Source: Heterotrichella gracilis
Lineage: Eukaryota; Sar; Xanthophyceae; Tribonematales; Xanthonemataceae
Direction: 5' to 3'
NCBI GenBank assembly: GCA_032358255.1
Contig: JAULBX010029158.1
Location: forward strand, 124,001 to 188,000
DNA: 64,000 bases
Both the position numbers and the translations under genes were made by a program. Below the pieces are notes generated by a model, which worked only from the letters and a program-made list of their open reading frames with translations, had not been told where the DNA came from and did no database searches. How positions within the stretch are numbered: the stretch's first letter is position 1; every line of letters begins with the position of its first letter. Positions 51,148-63,972 of the stretch are shown here, one piece after another.

Positions 51148-52236
51148 AGCAAAGGTTGCCAATGCTCACGTGAACACCACCCACCGTTTGCTTGCGAGAC
51201 GGACAGACTGCCAGACTTAACCTGCAATTGCTGTACGTAATGCAGCAATACGCAACTGCTGGTAGAATTTATAAGATGGGTTTCGGGGTTCACACCATAC
51301 TTGGTGTCTCTGGGCTTTCACCTTGGCTAGCATATACGCAGTGTTATCCCGTCTGTTTTCAGTACTATGGACCAGCAGCAGCAACAGCATTATCAACAGT
51401 ATCAGCAAGGTGGAGCCCGCTGTTTGCATATGTTGAGGGATCATTGCCTGTGAAGGCCGCAAGCTTAGTACTGGATGCAAGCAATGGTTTCTCAGAGCAT
51501 CTACATGGGCATAAGTGGCCCCGCTGGTTGAACTGATTCTGGTCTTTGAATGGCAGCATGATTATTGGGCTGTATATTTATCAGTATTTAGATATGTTAT
51601 CAGTATCCAGCTGTTGGACTGGAACAGATATGTGGGTCTTGTCCTCATCCTCAGACGGATGCCCCACCAACGTTGGGCACGTTCCCTGGACAACCCCGCT
51701 TTGTAAGGATCCTAATAGTGGCATTATCAAATGCTTTGCATTGATAGTATGATCGGTTGGTTGGCGCCAGGCTTGCTCTGGGATACTGATTCATAGATGA
51801 ACTGGTAAGGACGCCATGTTGCAAGTCTGGACCCACCAAAAACCCTTGAAAACCCTAAGCAACTGGGTTTGGGAAAAGTCGCTGGAGCCTCTGTCATCCT
51901 GGCCCAAACATTCACATGTGGGGGCACATCTTCTCATCGCTGCCCAGTCGCACATCTATTCTGAGCTAACTCCCACGCTGATGATAGTGCCGTTTGTGTA
52001 TATGTCTGAGGCTTGTAGTCATGGCCTCTCCAAAGTGTGTGGGTGCCCATCGGCGTTGAGGGCACATCGCCCTGTTTGATCGCCCCAAGCGGACGTCCAG
52101 TGTTGAACCAGCCTGCCAGGAACGGACCATGGTAGTTTCTCAGCACCCGCACAGTACAAGGCCGGCACATACAGGAAGCCCCATGGTGTAGGCAAGACCA
52201 CGCCATCAGCATAGGTGGCAACCATACGATTGCAAG
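51148..52236. other. SUMO 3' flank and exportin-7 5' flank
   Basis: Nothing definite. A Gln-rich frame begins at ATG 51366 (MDQQQQQHYQQYQQGG) but closes soon after; without a downstream exon I did not call it. An AAAACCCTAAGC motif lies near 51850. Confidence 0.45.
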
Positions 52237-55200
52237 ATGGACGTGCTACAGCAGCTGGGCCAGTTGGAGGCCTTATGCGAAAGGCTGTACAACTCTCAGG
52301 TGAGATGGGGCATGTGCAGGTGGCGCTGCGCGCCTCTGTGCGCTGCATGCATAGACTTTTGACATATATGCATGCGTATTCCTGCAGGACCCCCAAGAAC
52401 GCGCGCATGCAGAGCAGTTCCTGCGCGTATTTGGGCTCTCCACCGAGTACATATCTCATTGCAAGGTACGTCGGGTTTTCTTGCCTTCCATGCGCCCAAT
52501 GTTCCGTTTCTCTACAGTGCTCTAGTGCTCACTACCTTGTTGTTTTGCAGGCCATCTTGGACAACTCAAACTCCCCTTATGCCCAGCTGCTAGCTGCGTC
52601 AAGTCTGACTAAGGTGGTCACAGAGCACACCATCAGGTAGGGAAATACAATGCAATAGACCAGTTATCTTCTACATGCGTGATTATAGCTCCTGCACAGG
52701 TACCCACCAACCCCCATGCTTTGCAGCGTGCCTGTCAAGCTGGAGATGAGGAACTACTTCTTGAACTACCTAGACAGGTACGTGGTGCTGGATACCCGGG
52801 CATGAATAATACTGCTGCTGCTTTGGCACAATATGCAGCAGGGTGTGCATACTCCTGTGGTCCATGGGTTGTGCTCCCTGTCACTGCCATTCTTTGCCAT
52901 CCTCCACCACTTCAACACCTCATGCTTGACCCAAAGCGGGGCTGGTGACGTACCACGGTTTCTCCTGCAGCCGGGGCACCACCTTGGAGCCCTTTGTGGT
53001 TACCGCGTTAGTCCAGCTGCTGTGCCGCATGGTCAAGCTGGGCTGGTTTGAGGACGACCAGTTTCGGGTCCTGGTCGAGGACGCCAAGCGGTTCCTAGAA
53101 AAGGGCTCCGCAGGCGGCTCCACGGGGCACTACTTCCTGGGTCTCAAGATCCTCAACATGCTGGTGGCGGAGATGAACCAGCCCACCCCCGGGCGGACGC
53201 TGACGCAGCACCGGAAGATCTCGGTGGCCTTCAGGGACCAGGGGCTGCTCAAGGTGTTCCAGCTGTCGGTCATCGCCCTGCGCCAGCTGTATGGGAATGC
53301 TGCTGCTGACGACAAGCTCAAGGAGCAGGTGGGAGAAGACCCCGACACCCCAACACCCTAGACCCTAAAGCTTGTCAGCACCATCGTCGATGTGGGACCC
53401 AACACACTGCGCCAGGGCAAACTATCCCCTCCCGCACCCCTGGGCCACATACTCGGAACATGTCATGGCTGCTCCCTCCAGCATCTCATTGCTTCGAGGA
53501 CCAAGGTCAATGCTACTGAGCAGCGCTCTGTTCCTGCGAGCTCACCGAAGTGCGGTCGTGCTGTGCAGGGCATCTCCTTGGGCCTGCAGTGCCTGTCCTA
53601 TGACTTTGTGGGCACCTGCCTAGACGAGTCCTCAGAGGACTTGGGAACCATCCAGGTACAGTGGGCTGCATACAATGTGTTGCTTCATATTAAGCACTGA
53701 TTATATACATGGTCCATACTCGAATTACTGTATGGAACTCGAACCCTCTCTTTTTCAATCGCCCTGTGCCAGCATGTATTGCCACGATTAATCCAATTCT
53801 ATCACTTAGTGCCGCTCCTATGTCTTGCATAAATATGGTGGCTTGGATCCATGTGTTTGACTCCTGTGTGCAACAGGTACCCACCTCGTGGCGGTCAGCC
53901 ATCGAGGACCCTACACTGCTGCAGCTGTTGTTTGATTTCTACAAGGCCACCACCCCTCCCTTGTCCAACAACTCGCTGGAGTGCCTGGTGCGCGCCACCA
54001 CCCTGCTGACCCAAATCTGTGTGCATACATTTGGCTAGATCATGCAGCCCTTGTGAAGGCTGAGCACTGCGTGGCTGGTTGATTGCATGCCGTCAGCAAT
54101 CTAGTCAGCTGAGCAGAGGCACTAGGCAATATTTGCTGTATAATCAGGTACAATAATTTCTTTCTTTTATTTTATACCGTAAATTATGAAAGTTAAAGTG
54201 ATGATCGTTGTGCTAGGTGCGGCTGGCATCGGTGCGGCGGTCCCTGTTCTCCAGCGACGGCGAGCGGTCCAAGTTCCTGAACAACCTGGTGGCCGGCTCA
54301 CGCGCCATCCTGCAGACGCAGCAGGGCCTGGCGCACCACAACAACTACCACGAGTTCTGCAGGCTGCTGGGCAGGCTCAAAACCAACTACCAGCTGTCGG
54401 AACTGGTAATGGCCTGCATCACCTGCAAATCCACTGTCCACACGACCTTGTTTTGGCATTGGGATGGGGGCACCTGCATCGCACGCATGTTTACCGGCAT
54501 GTTCTATGTTGTTTTCCTGGTATATGCATGCAGGCAAGAAACCGCACTTTCAGCAGGCAATATGAATAGGGAATATCAAGTTACAACCACAAGGATGGCT
54601 ACCAAATCGAGCACAGGCTGAATGGAAAGGTCTAGGCGCCTGTCTGCAGAATGGGTGCATTGGGTATGGAAAGAGCACGCAGGGCATGCGCTTGACACCC
54701 CCGTGCTGTCGCAGGTGAGCGTTGACAACTACCACGAGTGGATCCAGCTGGTGGCCACCCTCACCATCAACTCACTCAACTCGTGGCAATGGGCGTCGGG
54801 CAGCGTGTATTACCTGCTGGGCCTGTGGTCGCGCCTGGTGCTGTCCATGCCCTACCTCAAGGGCGACTCGCCCTCGTTGTTGGACACATATGTGCCAAAG
54901 ATCACTGAGGCATACGTGACATCCAGGTGGGTTGTCAAATCAACTTGAGCATTGTTTCAAATTTTCCAAGTTTTGATGCAATATTCGACTGCTGATTGTT
55001 TATGTAAATGCATAACCCATTAAATACTGATGAAGTAATGATTTGAACTACCACATTGATGAATCGACTTGGGATGTGAAGTTAGATTTATGCTGAAATC
55101 TCGAAAGATAACCTTTTGAAAGGGTTCAAGTCGGCATCAAAGCCCATGGGAGCTCAGGCCTTGTGTTTAATATTGCAGGTTGGAGTCTGTGCGCGTGATC

Positions 55201-58200
55201 CTCCAGAATGGCGTTGACGAGGACCCGCTTGACAACGAGGAGCAGCTGCAGGACCAGCTGGACTCGGTGCCCTACCTGGTTCGATTCCAGTACGAGAAGA
55301 TGAGCGTGTACCTGCGTAGCCTGCTGGACCCACTCATAGCGGGGTACAGGGAGTTCACAAACCCGGGGCCAGGTGAGGGGGGCTGATGCACGCTTTACAA
55401 AAGAACTAGAATGTAGTATCCCTTGTTGCAATCTGTTCTATTTGTATAAATGCCTTGGAAAAAATGTAATTTGTAATGATTTGTACCATATCGTAGTTAT
55501 TCAATCATCATAAATCCCTATTGCGCAAGCAACACCATAACAGCATTACTGCAGCGCCACAAGGTCAATGCAGTCAGCGCAGTCAAGAGGAAGCACGTAA
55601 TGATGCCTGGGGCGAGCCGGCAACCCGCTTTCTCACCATGTGCGTGTGTTGGTGCAGGACAAGACATTGCCCAGCTGCCTGTATTAGAGGGCCAGCTGAC
55701 GTGGCTGGTGCACATCATCGGGGCGGTGGTCAAGGGCAGGCTGAGCTCAAGCAGTGCGGAGAGCCAGGTAAAGGAGTAATGTGAATAGATTAAAATTATA
55801 AATTGATTAATATTGATTATAATAAATACAGCATAAATGAACCTACCTGCCACTATGCGCCTTGGGGAACCAAATTTAGGCAGGAGGCCTTGCACACGTC
55901 CATTCCGCCTGTTTTCCCACTCGAATGGCTGATCATGCAACAGGAAACCATCGACGGCGACCTGTCTGCGTGCGTGTTTGGGCTGCTCCAAGTGGTTGAC
56001 ACGGGGTTCCACCAGCAGCGCTACGAGGAGGTGACTCGGCAGCGGCTGGACATTGCGCTGCTCAGCTTCTTCCAGAACTTCCGGAAGGTGTACGTGGGAG
56101 AGCAGGTGCGCTGGGGGCTCGGCAGGGAATGGACTAGTAACTCTGGTACCCAGTGCTTAGCCAGTGCCCACATGCCAGGCGAGGCGAGGCGAGCATTTAC
56201 CTCTTGCGCAGTACTTTCTGTTAATATCCAGTTTTTAGTTAAGAGGAAAGTTAGATGTGATTTACAATCATTATCTGTTTGTTTCATAGCTTTTCGGTCT
56301 ACGTATGCAAATTGTGCATTTTTAAAATCTTTGATTTTCTGCGGCCAGGTGATGCAATCGTCCAAGGTGTACACCAAGCTTCAGGAGCGGCTGGGCCTGA
56401 AGGACCACCTCATGGTGCTGAATGTCATGCTGGCCAAGATTGCAACCAACCTCAAGGAGTTCAGGTCCTGCCAGGAGGTCATCGACCCAACGCTCACGCT
56501 CTTCCAGGTGGGTTTGCACTATGTTTGATTTTGGCAGCCGGCTACATAATTGATGCAATATGAGCGGCAAGCTGTTGTTGGAGCTAGATGCAATGACTTC
56601 ATCCTAGTCAGCCGCACGTCCACACACACATCTACACATGCAGGGAATGTGTATCTGGTTGTTCATATCATATGTGACATATGTTTATCAGGACGACGGG
56701 GGATTTTCTTACATCCTGGAAAATGGACAATTAATTTGTGTCACTGTGCGTGCAGGACCTGGCGGCTGGGTACATGAGCGGGAAGCTGCTGCTGAAGCTG
56801 GACGCCATCAACTTCATCCTGGTCAACCACACCTCCACGCAGTTCCCCTTCCTGGACGACCCCTCCAACGTGCGCAATCGGACCACCTTCTACTACACCC
56901 TGGCCAGGCTGCTGTTCATGGAGGACACCCCCCAGAAATTCCAAGTATTTGTCAGCCCCTTGCAACAGGTCAGTTGCCACCATGGGTGGGCACACGCCAT
57001 GCATTCACAAACCGCTGCCAGCTAGGAGGAAAAGGGGTGGAGGAAAAGGGGTTTCACTTATAAACATGGGGAGTTTAACGGGGCGGAGGGGCAGGGTGGA
57101 GAACATCCACGTCCGCCTCATCCACGCCCATCCCCTCAACCTGCCTCTGCTGTTACCAACCCCTTGTAGATCTTAATTACCTTGTTACATGATTCAATGC
57201 AACTCTAAAATACAGCCAGCCGCAGCATTCCAGCTATGCAACCCCATGCAGATCTCTGACAATTAGGTCCCTTTTGATGCAACAGGTCCTGGTGGGCCTT
57301 GCCAACGCCAGCAGCAATTCGACCAATGCTGCTGCGCTGCTGGCAACCGTCCCCAAAGAGACTGTCATCGGGCTGTTCAGGGATCTGCGGGGGATCACCA
57401 CGGCCACAAACAGCAGAAAGAACTTTGGTGAGTGACACACAGCAGTTGATCATATATTTACTGAATAGCAGTGAGGTGTGGGATGGCTGTTCTGCCCTGC
57501 TGTTCAATCGCTGGGTATATGGTGCATAGGATTCCCCTAAAGCAATCTCCATGCCAAATACAAGAGCCCAGATGAGTGTAATGAATGTCCCTTTCAAATG
57601 ATTTTTAAATGTTGCTGCGTATCTCTACCAAGGTGTAATTCACAACGTCACCAAAATTGGATTGAAATGACGGCTGCTTGCCCTGCTGCAATTTATGTTT
57701 GCTAAGCTGCACCCTGCTAAACCCTTGAGTTCCTGTACCCCGGTGTTGAGTATATGGTTGTACCCCTGCTGCATGTCTGCTGTTTGACCGGCTGTATCTG
57801 GGTGTTTGCTGTTTAAATTGCATCTAACTGCTGCAGGACTGCTGTTTGACTGGCTGTACCCCGCCCACTTCCCCGTCATGGTCAAGTGCCTGGAGGCATG
57901 GGCGGACACGCCCAAGGCAACCACCGCGATTTTGAAGTTCATAGCGGAGTTTGTGCTCAACAAAACCCAGCGGCTGTCCTTCGACTCCTACTCCCCCTCG
58001 GGCATACTGCTGTTTCGGGAGGTGTCCAAGGTGCTGGTCACGTATGGGACCCGGGTGCTGCAGCTGGCGCCGCTGTCTGAGCCCTACTCGAGGAAGTACA
58101 AGGGCATTGCGGTGTGCCTCACCATCCTCACGCGGGCCCTGGTGGGCAACTACGTCAACTTTGGGGTGTTTGAGCTGTACGGGGACCCAGCCCTCAAGGT

Positions 58201-59984
58201 ATGTAGCGATTACAGTGTCAACCTCCCTTGATTCCCTTGCCCACTGTAATCAATCCAACAATTACCTATGTTATACATTAACAAAGGGATGTAGCTCCAC
58301 CTGGGATCAGCTGTCATGGCAGTTGTGGGCGATCATTAAGCATTGCTGCACATGAACAAGCCTGGCGCAAGCGCACATCCCAAACATTACATGCAATTGC
58401 TTGCAAGAATCCCTTCCAGCTACCTGACAGTGCCGTGGCTTGCATTGCACATTCATTACTAGCCTCGTCACAGCTTGTCAATCTCACCCTGGTCAACCTC
58501 AACATGTGCTCAATGCCTTGTGTACTTTGCAGGACGCGTTGGACGTGGCCCTGAAGATGGCCCTGTCCGTGCCCCTGCACGACATCCTGGCCTACCGCAA
58601 GGTGGGCAAGGCATACTTTGCGCTGCTGGACGTGCTGTGCCACAACCACGCAAACGTGGTGGCCACCCAGGACGCAGCCACCTTTGCATTCCTCATCACC
58701 AGCTTGGACGCGGGGCTGAAATCGCTGGAGGTGTCGATTTCGTCGCAGTGCGCTGCTGCCATCGACAACCTGGCGGCGTACTACTTCAAGCACACGCACG
58801 GGGGGGACCCAGCCACGCCGGCCTCGCAGGTGAAACCCTAGTTTCCCAACCCTAAACCCTGACTCGGGTACACCGGCCTCGCAGGTGAAACCCTAAATTC
58901 ATAACCCTAAACCCTACCTCGGGCACAGTGGCTTATCAGGTGAAACCCTAAACCCTAGCCCAGCCATACATCAGCATTGTAGGGGAGATCCCTCCTTGCC
59001 TGTGTGCCTGTGCTTTGTGCAATGCTTACAATGCTTGCATTCAGTGGTATTGGCCCTGGGTGCTGTGTACACGTGAGGCATGCTGGTGCACGGTTGGGAA
59101 GATTTTGCATAATACGATTTCCGGAAGATTGTCTTCTCATCTGGTCATTTTGACGGTGTGGCACTAAGTAGTGCTTGACCTAGAAAGGTTTTTTGTAGTT
59201 GCATCGACAGGCCAGTCAATATTATAAAATAAAATATCCCCTGCTCTCAATGTATCCATTGTGGTGCGCAGGCCATCACCGAGCACCTGCAGCAGCGCCC
59301 CACGCTCTTCCCCCAAATACTGACCACGCTCTTCGAGATCGTGCTGTTTGAGGACTGCAGCAACCAGTGGAGCCTGAGCCGGCCCATGCTGAGCCTCATC
59401 CTCATCAACGAGGGGGTGTACAACCAGCTCAAGCAGCAGATCATTGCCTCGCAGCCCGCTGACCGCCAGGCGCAGCTGTCCCTGTGCCTGGACAAGCTAA
59501 TGCAGGATGTGCAGCGCAACCTGGAGCCAAAGAACAGGGACAAGTTCACGCAGGTGGGTGGCATGTAAAAGTAGTGTACTTTTATACGAAATATAATTGA
59601 TACAGTGTAATCTCCAAAAAGTATCAAAAATCCAAATAATTGATACAGTATAAATATCCAAAAAAATGTTATACTGTAGTTTTTCCTTTCCAAATATTGT
59701 GTTATCTTTTCGACAAGCCAACTATGCGCTGCTTGTTCACCCATGGCGCACAAACGCTGCAGGCAAATACTTATTTTGGCGTAACCATGCAAACTGTACC
59801 AAACAAAAAGGCTGGGCGTTTGGATAGGCCTGGGATGGCTGCATTCCTCTTGCACATGTCTGCCTGGACATGCTATGCATGATATAAAGAAGTGCCAGAT
59901 GCTGTCAACTTGGACTGACGTGCTGCTTGCTGCTGTGTGCAGAATCTGACCATTGTCCGGCATGACTTCAGAGCAAAGGCTTGA
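52237..59984 (+). CDS. XPO7: Exportin-7 (importin-beta family nuclear transport receptor), 1065 aa
   Basis: Carries cargo out of (and into) the nucleus with RanGTP; HEAT-repeat superhelix. Nineteen exons agree in phase: 52237-52299, 52388-52465, 52551-52636, 52727-52777, 52971-53328, 53569-53655, 53877-53987, 54217-54405, 54715-54926, 55179-55372, 55658-55767, 55944-56105, 56349-56507, 56756-56968, 57286-57427, 57837-58198, 58533-58829, 59272-59553, 59943-59984 (TGA). Length is close to human XPO7 (1087). The N-terminus ([20 protein letters not shown]) is the Ran-binding importin-beta start. Family-specific stretches include [42 protein letters not shown] and [27 protein letters not shown]-like [13 protein letters not shown] and the C-terminal [16 protein letters not shown] are also present. 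No expected segment is missing. Confidence 0.96.
57774..57864. repeat. Copy of the exportin-7 exon-16 start
   Basis: CTGCTGTTTGACTGGCTGTA (57839-57858) has a near-identical copy, CTGCTGTTTGACCGGCTGTA, at 57778-57797 in the intron just upstream. Confidence 0.75.
58813..58956. repeat. Three tandem copies of the exportin-7 exon-17 donor edge
   Basis: The exon end and donor CCTCGCAG/GTGAAACCCTA (58822-58841) recur at 58877-58896 (CCTCGCAGGTGAAACCCTAA) and 58932-58951 (CTTATCAGGTGAAACCCTAA), period 55 bp. The intron itself starts inside a CCCTAAA-type motif. Confidence 0.88.
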
Positions 59985-60178
59985 TCTCGACGCACGGCAT
60001 GCAGCACGGGGCGGGGAGATTTAGCAGTCTGATCACTTACCCATTGCGCGGAGGGGAGGGGAGGGAAGCTCTGCTTAGTGAGAGGTGGAGCAAGTCCAGT
60101 GGATTTGGACTGATGTCCTGCTGCTGCTGCTACGTACAAATTTGACCATTGCCATGGCTTTAGAGCAAAGCCTTAGGC
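59903..60178. repeat. Decayed copy of the exportin-7 terminal exon
   Basis: The acceptor region and last exon (59910-59984) have a diverged copy at about 60098-60170 downstream. Pairs: TTGGACTGACGTGCTGC / TTGGACTGATGTCCTGC, AATCTGACCATTG / AATTTGACCATTG, AGAGCAAAGGCTTGA / AGAGCAAAGCCTTAG. Confidence 0.75.
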
Positions 60179-60737
60179 CTGAGGAGAGGGGAGCCTCTTG
60201 CAGTGGGCCGTGAACGCCTGCAGTTGTGCAGTGACCCCGGGGTTGCAAGGGGAGTATGCGTGGGTTTGTGTGGGATGCGTGCTTCTCTGGTCATCATTAC
60301 TAGGCAGAGCAGATGGCTTTTTAAATGAGCTCGTGTGCATATGCATCGTGCAATAAAGCCCAGACGAACCCTTGCAATGCCAGCATCCATTTGGGCAGTG
60401 TCAGCTAACGCGGCTGCAATTGGGGTGGAGCAAAACAGCCCTTGTAGCGTAGTTGATTCAGTGTCTATGGAGAGTGCAGCAGGGGTAGCCCGAGGGGGCT
60501 CGTTGGGGGCTCTACGTGGCCTGGTGGGCTGTACTGGAGGAAGAGGATAGAACCGTTGGTTACAGTAACTCAAGAATGCGTTGACCAGTATTGAACCTCC
60601 TCACCTGGACCTAAGTTTAAAGCAGTTCCACACTCGAGGGTTCTGACCTATGCTGTAAACCTCTCTTTAGGGTTTGGACCTTTGCCAATGAACCCTTATC
60701 TAGGGTTGAGGAATTGACAGGAGTTTTGTTGCATTTG

Positions 60738-60932
60738 TCAAAAACCGTCTGACGCAGTAGCAGCTGCTGGCCCAGGCGGCCTGTAGGTAGCATACCGAGG
60801 TTTATGCTGGGCAGGCCTCAAGCTGCCATATTCGATGCACTCCACCACCGCTGTAACAGTGGACAAAGGCGTTGCAATGAAAATGTCAAGAACCGCATTG
60901 TCCGAGTCGAATTCAGTGGACCACGTGCCCAT
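60738..60932 (-). CDS. Putative short protein starting MGTWS (DUF4259-like N-terminus?)
   Basis: The 64-codon frame from ATG 60932 begins MGTWSTEFDSDNAVLDIF, which resembles the conserved start of DUF4259 proteins (MGTW, then F-x-x-D-x-A-x-D). It then reads VTAVVECIEYG and a Pro/Ala-rich end. An acceptor (TTTAG at 60954-60950 on the minus strand) also allows it to be the last exon of a longer gene. The resemblance is short and from memory, so this is only a lead. Confidence 0.25.
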   Translation of the reverse strand: MGTWSTEFDSDNAVLDIFIATPLSTVTAVVECIEYGSLRPAQHKPRYATYRPPGPAAATASDGF

Positions 60933-62499
60933 GGCAATGCCATGACATCCTAAACGGAAAGTTATGAATGGTGTCGAACAAAGGACTATTAATACTGCCT
61001 TGCAACTGCAAGCCTCTTTGAAAGAGAAGTAATGCATCCAATTACGCGGATAGATAAAGCCCCCACATAAGGCGACATGCACTGATAGCCACAAAATCAA
61101 TTGCCCCAAGTAAGGTTACAGCAATTAGGTCAGCACGTGAGACTGAAAACAAAACAAAAAACAGCCTAGCACAGAAAAGGTGCCACCGTGGCCGCCAGCA
61201 GGCTGACAGCACAGTGTGGAGGACTCCTGAAGTGCTAGCATGGTGGGGGTGGGGGTGGGATACGGCGCGTGCTGCGCTGGCACGCATGGTACAATCTGTT
61301 CAGGGTCATGACCATGACATTGACATCATGTTGACGCTGGCGCAGCTGATGGCGTCAAGTACATTGTGCAGTTCGATCATATGGCTTTTTCTCTGGGTTG
61401 GAGGGCAGGACGATCTGCAGAGGAAATTCCATTCAATGCATACGAATCAAGATCATCTGGAGGCAAATCAAAATCAGTGTGGAGTGGATTTGAAAGCGAT
61501 TTCCTTCCAACTGCAACACAAAGCTTGAGAGCATGGACAACATATTCAAGTAGGTGATACACACTTCATTCCATCCTACACTGCTACCATCACACACACC
61601 ACAGTGCCTGTGAGGTCAAGGTTAAGGCTGAGATCACAAGCAACATTTCAAAGTTCATGCAGCACTGACCCATTTCTGCAGCACTGATGCACCCTCTGCC
61701 AGGCCACACTGCTCCATGATGGCGCTAATGGTGGTGGTTGGTGATGCGGCAAAAACGAAGGACATTAGCTCTGACGTTGCTCATTGCTGTGACCGCAGAT
61801 GCGTACTCGCTGGGCAGCTCCTTGAGCACTTGGCTGCCATGCCTGCCTACTTCAATCCAACCAATCAGAATCCCTTACCTGGATTGCTCTGAGCTGAGCA
61901 AAATGTGCTGCAAGTAAGAGACTCTGATGTGCAAAATCCACGTAGGCAAGTATGGCGTACATGCAACTGGGACCTGTACAAAGCACAAAAGGCAAGGTAG
62001 TGATATCTATAGATGCACATTACATAGATAGCGGCTGTGCACTGCTGCATGAGTATCAGAAAATAGTATGGCATCGCATTGCGTAGTACGAGTGGCGTCA
62101 GTAATGTACTACCATGGTTGAGACTCTCAGAGCAAATACATGCTTCAAGCAAAACGGTGTTGTACCGCTGCTTGAAAGTTCATGCGACTCATGCCATGCC
62201 ATGCCAAACCGTGAGGACAATGGTACAATATTGTTAAGAACATTTGGTAGGTAATCATTGCTTGCAGCATCGCTGACTTGATTGCATGCCAAAGTGTTGC
62301 ATGATAACCAATAATCATATACGGGAAGGGGTTAACCCAGATTTAGTGCATCACCTGTGGCAGGGATCTTGGACCCAGGTCCAGAAAATGGAGACGCCGG
62401 CCTGCTCCTGGACATGTTGGTGCCCAGTCCGCACCACTCATACAGCCGCTTCTCGAGAAGTGGCACCTCAGTGAGCAAACGCCGCAGAGAATTCACAAG

Positions 62500-62610
62500 C
62501 ACAGCCTCATAAGGCATGACTGGGAAATGGACAGAGGATGACACTGGATGTACGTCAGAACTCCAGTGTCATCCGCTGAACACTTCCCAGTCATGCCTTA
62601 TGAAGCTGTG
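62500..62610. repeat. 48 bp inverted repeat with 15-base loop
   Basis: Left arm 62500-62547 and right arm 62563-62610 match at 43 of 48 positions by eye (core GGCATGACTGGGAA against TTCCCAGTCATGCC). Both arms can read HFPVMPYEAVL outward, on opposite strands, so a coding edge seems to have been copied in inverted orientation. Confidence 0.85.
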
Positions 62611-62935
62611 CTGTCCAGGTTGCTGCCATTTCCAAGCTGCCTTTTAAGGATGCAGACCTGTTGCTGCTGCAGTAACAAGAAAGTGTGTAAAATAACTAGC
62701 TGCGGGCTACATATTACTCGACTGACTGAGGCATTGCGGTTGTGAACTGGATGATCATTATAACTATCATAAATAATGATTCAAGATCAAAGGTGATTCG
62801 TTTAACCCATGCCACAGCCTTACCTGGCAGGATCTTAAAGCATGGTTGACTCTCTAATTGGTTGCCTGGAGGTTGGGCCTACATGTGACGCAGCTTGTGC
62901 AAAGCTGGGCCCCATCATCCTCTTGCAGTTGCATT

Positions 62936-63972
62936 CACTATGGAAACGGGGTTTCTCACACAGGTCTCATAGACGTCTCATGGCTTCTCATAGTTGTATC
63001 ATGGGTCTATCATAAGATGGCTATGAGACTCTCATAATGAGAGTCTCATAGCCATCTTATACGGGTATGAGAAGCTTCTCATAGGCAGGTGATAGTTACA
63101 GGGCACATCTCATAGCCTTCAGTAGTATCTCATGGCGATGAGATGGTCTATGAGACGTCTCATAGATATCTCATAGGTCTATGAGACGCCTCATAGATAT
63201 CTCATAGATGGGAGTCCTACGGGCGTTAAAGTCACCGCCTACCATACTTGTGTGGGGCTTTTTTTAACGTCCGCGGGATTTACTGCAAAACCCTACCAAT
63301 CTTCGTTTACCATGTTCTAATAGTAGCAGGGTACAAACGAAAGGCTTCTCCTCCCTTCTTTTATGGGCAGCACCCTGTTATGCACTGCAGTTCACAGCGT
63401 TATGCAGTAATAGTATTACCCCAAAAACTAGGTGTACATAGAGAGAATGCAGGGATGCCTGCGTATACTGGGGTCATACATTCACAGTCCAAGAACACCA
63501 TGTAACTAGTGTGTGTTGGGCACGTTGTGGTGGGCAGGCCCTCATGACAACGCTTATCATTGGGCGCAATGGTCACTCCAAGTTCAGGGCATGCGAGCTG
63601 CTGCTTGGGGTCTTCAGAGTGCCACGTATGTACTAGGGAAACAGTGGCAGCCTGCGTCGAAGGACCTGCAACCTATTGGTACACATCCTAGCCAAGGGAT
63701 CAGTACTGAGAAACCCTAGAATGGAAACCCTAAAGAATATTGTGGGATTGGGCAGGCAGTGTGCAGGGTGTGCGTCCGCAAGTGTCAGGGGGCACCTCTC
63801 CAGCCAGCTGAGTGGCTAGGTGCGGAACTTGCTTGCATGGGCGGGATTGCACTTCCGAGTCCCGCCAGCGTCAAAGAAACCGTCTACCAGGCTAGTGTGG
63901 GGCTGCCATGTGCTATGAGAATTGCTATGATGCGCCTATAAGACGGCTGTGAGAAATTCCGTTTCCATAGTG
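62936..63972. mobile_element. Non-autonomous CACTA (EnSpm/CMC-type) DNA transposon, 1037 bp
   Basis: Terminal inverted repeats begin CACTATGGAAACGG at both ends (62936 on plus, 63972 on minus) and continue TTTCTCACA with two mismatches in the first 25. A 3 bp target duplication, ATT, flanks it (62933-62935 and 63973-63975). CACTA termini, a 3 bp duplication and dense subterminal repeats together define this superfamily. No frame encodes a transposase; the longest (85 codons at 63248-63505) has no DDE-type motif. It must therefore move with enzyme supplied from elsewhere. A degenerate telomere-like AAACCCTA motif lies near 63710-63730. Confidence 0.85.
62955..63215. repeat. Subterminal CTCATAG/CTATGAG repeat cluster of the CACTA element
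   Basis: About nine CTCATAG and three CTATGAG copies in 260 bp, often forming CTATGAGACGTCTCATAG palindromes. Similar sites near the other end (63910-63950) are fewer. In En/Spm elements such subterminal motifs bind the transposition protein TNPA. Confidence 0.8.

Larger units (their letters stand above)
59985..62935. other. Poorly resolved region, possible gene remnants on the minus strand
   Basis: Between exportin-7 and the transposon I cannot build a confident gene. Candidate exon-like pieces on the minus strand are near 62544-62340 (FPVMPYEAVL, LLEKRLYEWCGLGTNMSR), 61860-61740 (LKELPSEYASAVTAMSN), 61510-61380 (DFDLPPDDLDSYALNG) and 60960-60738. They may be one gene with short exons, but phases and splice sites do not fix it. 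Confidence 0.35.

Noticed and set aside
52019-52459. 146-codon minus frame overlapping the exportin-7 start
   Set aside because: Overlaps two exportin-7 exons in antisense and shows no motif; treated as a shadow.
62548-62745. Plus-strand frame starting next to the inverted repeat
   Set aside because: Its only protein-like part is the mirrored HFPVMPYEAVL from the inver​ted repeat; the rest is not coding-like.
63248-63505. 85-codon frame inside the CACTA element as transposase
   Set aside because: Too short and without any transposase motif; the element is non-autonomous.
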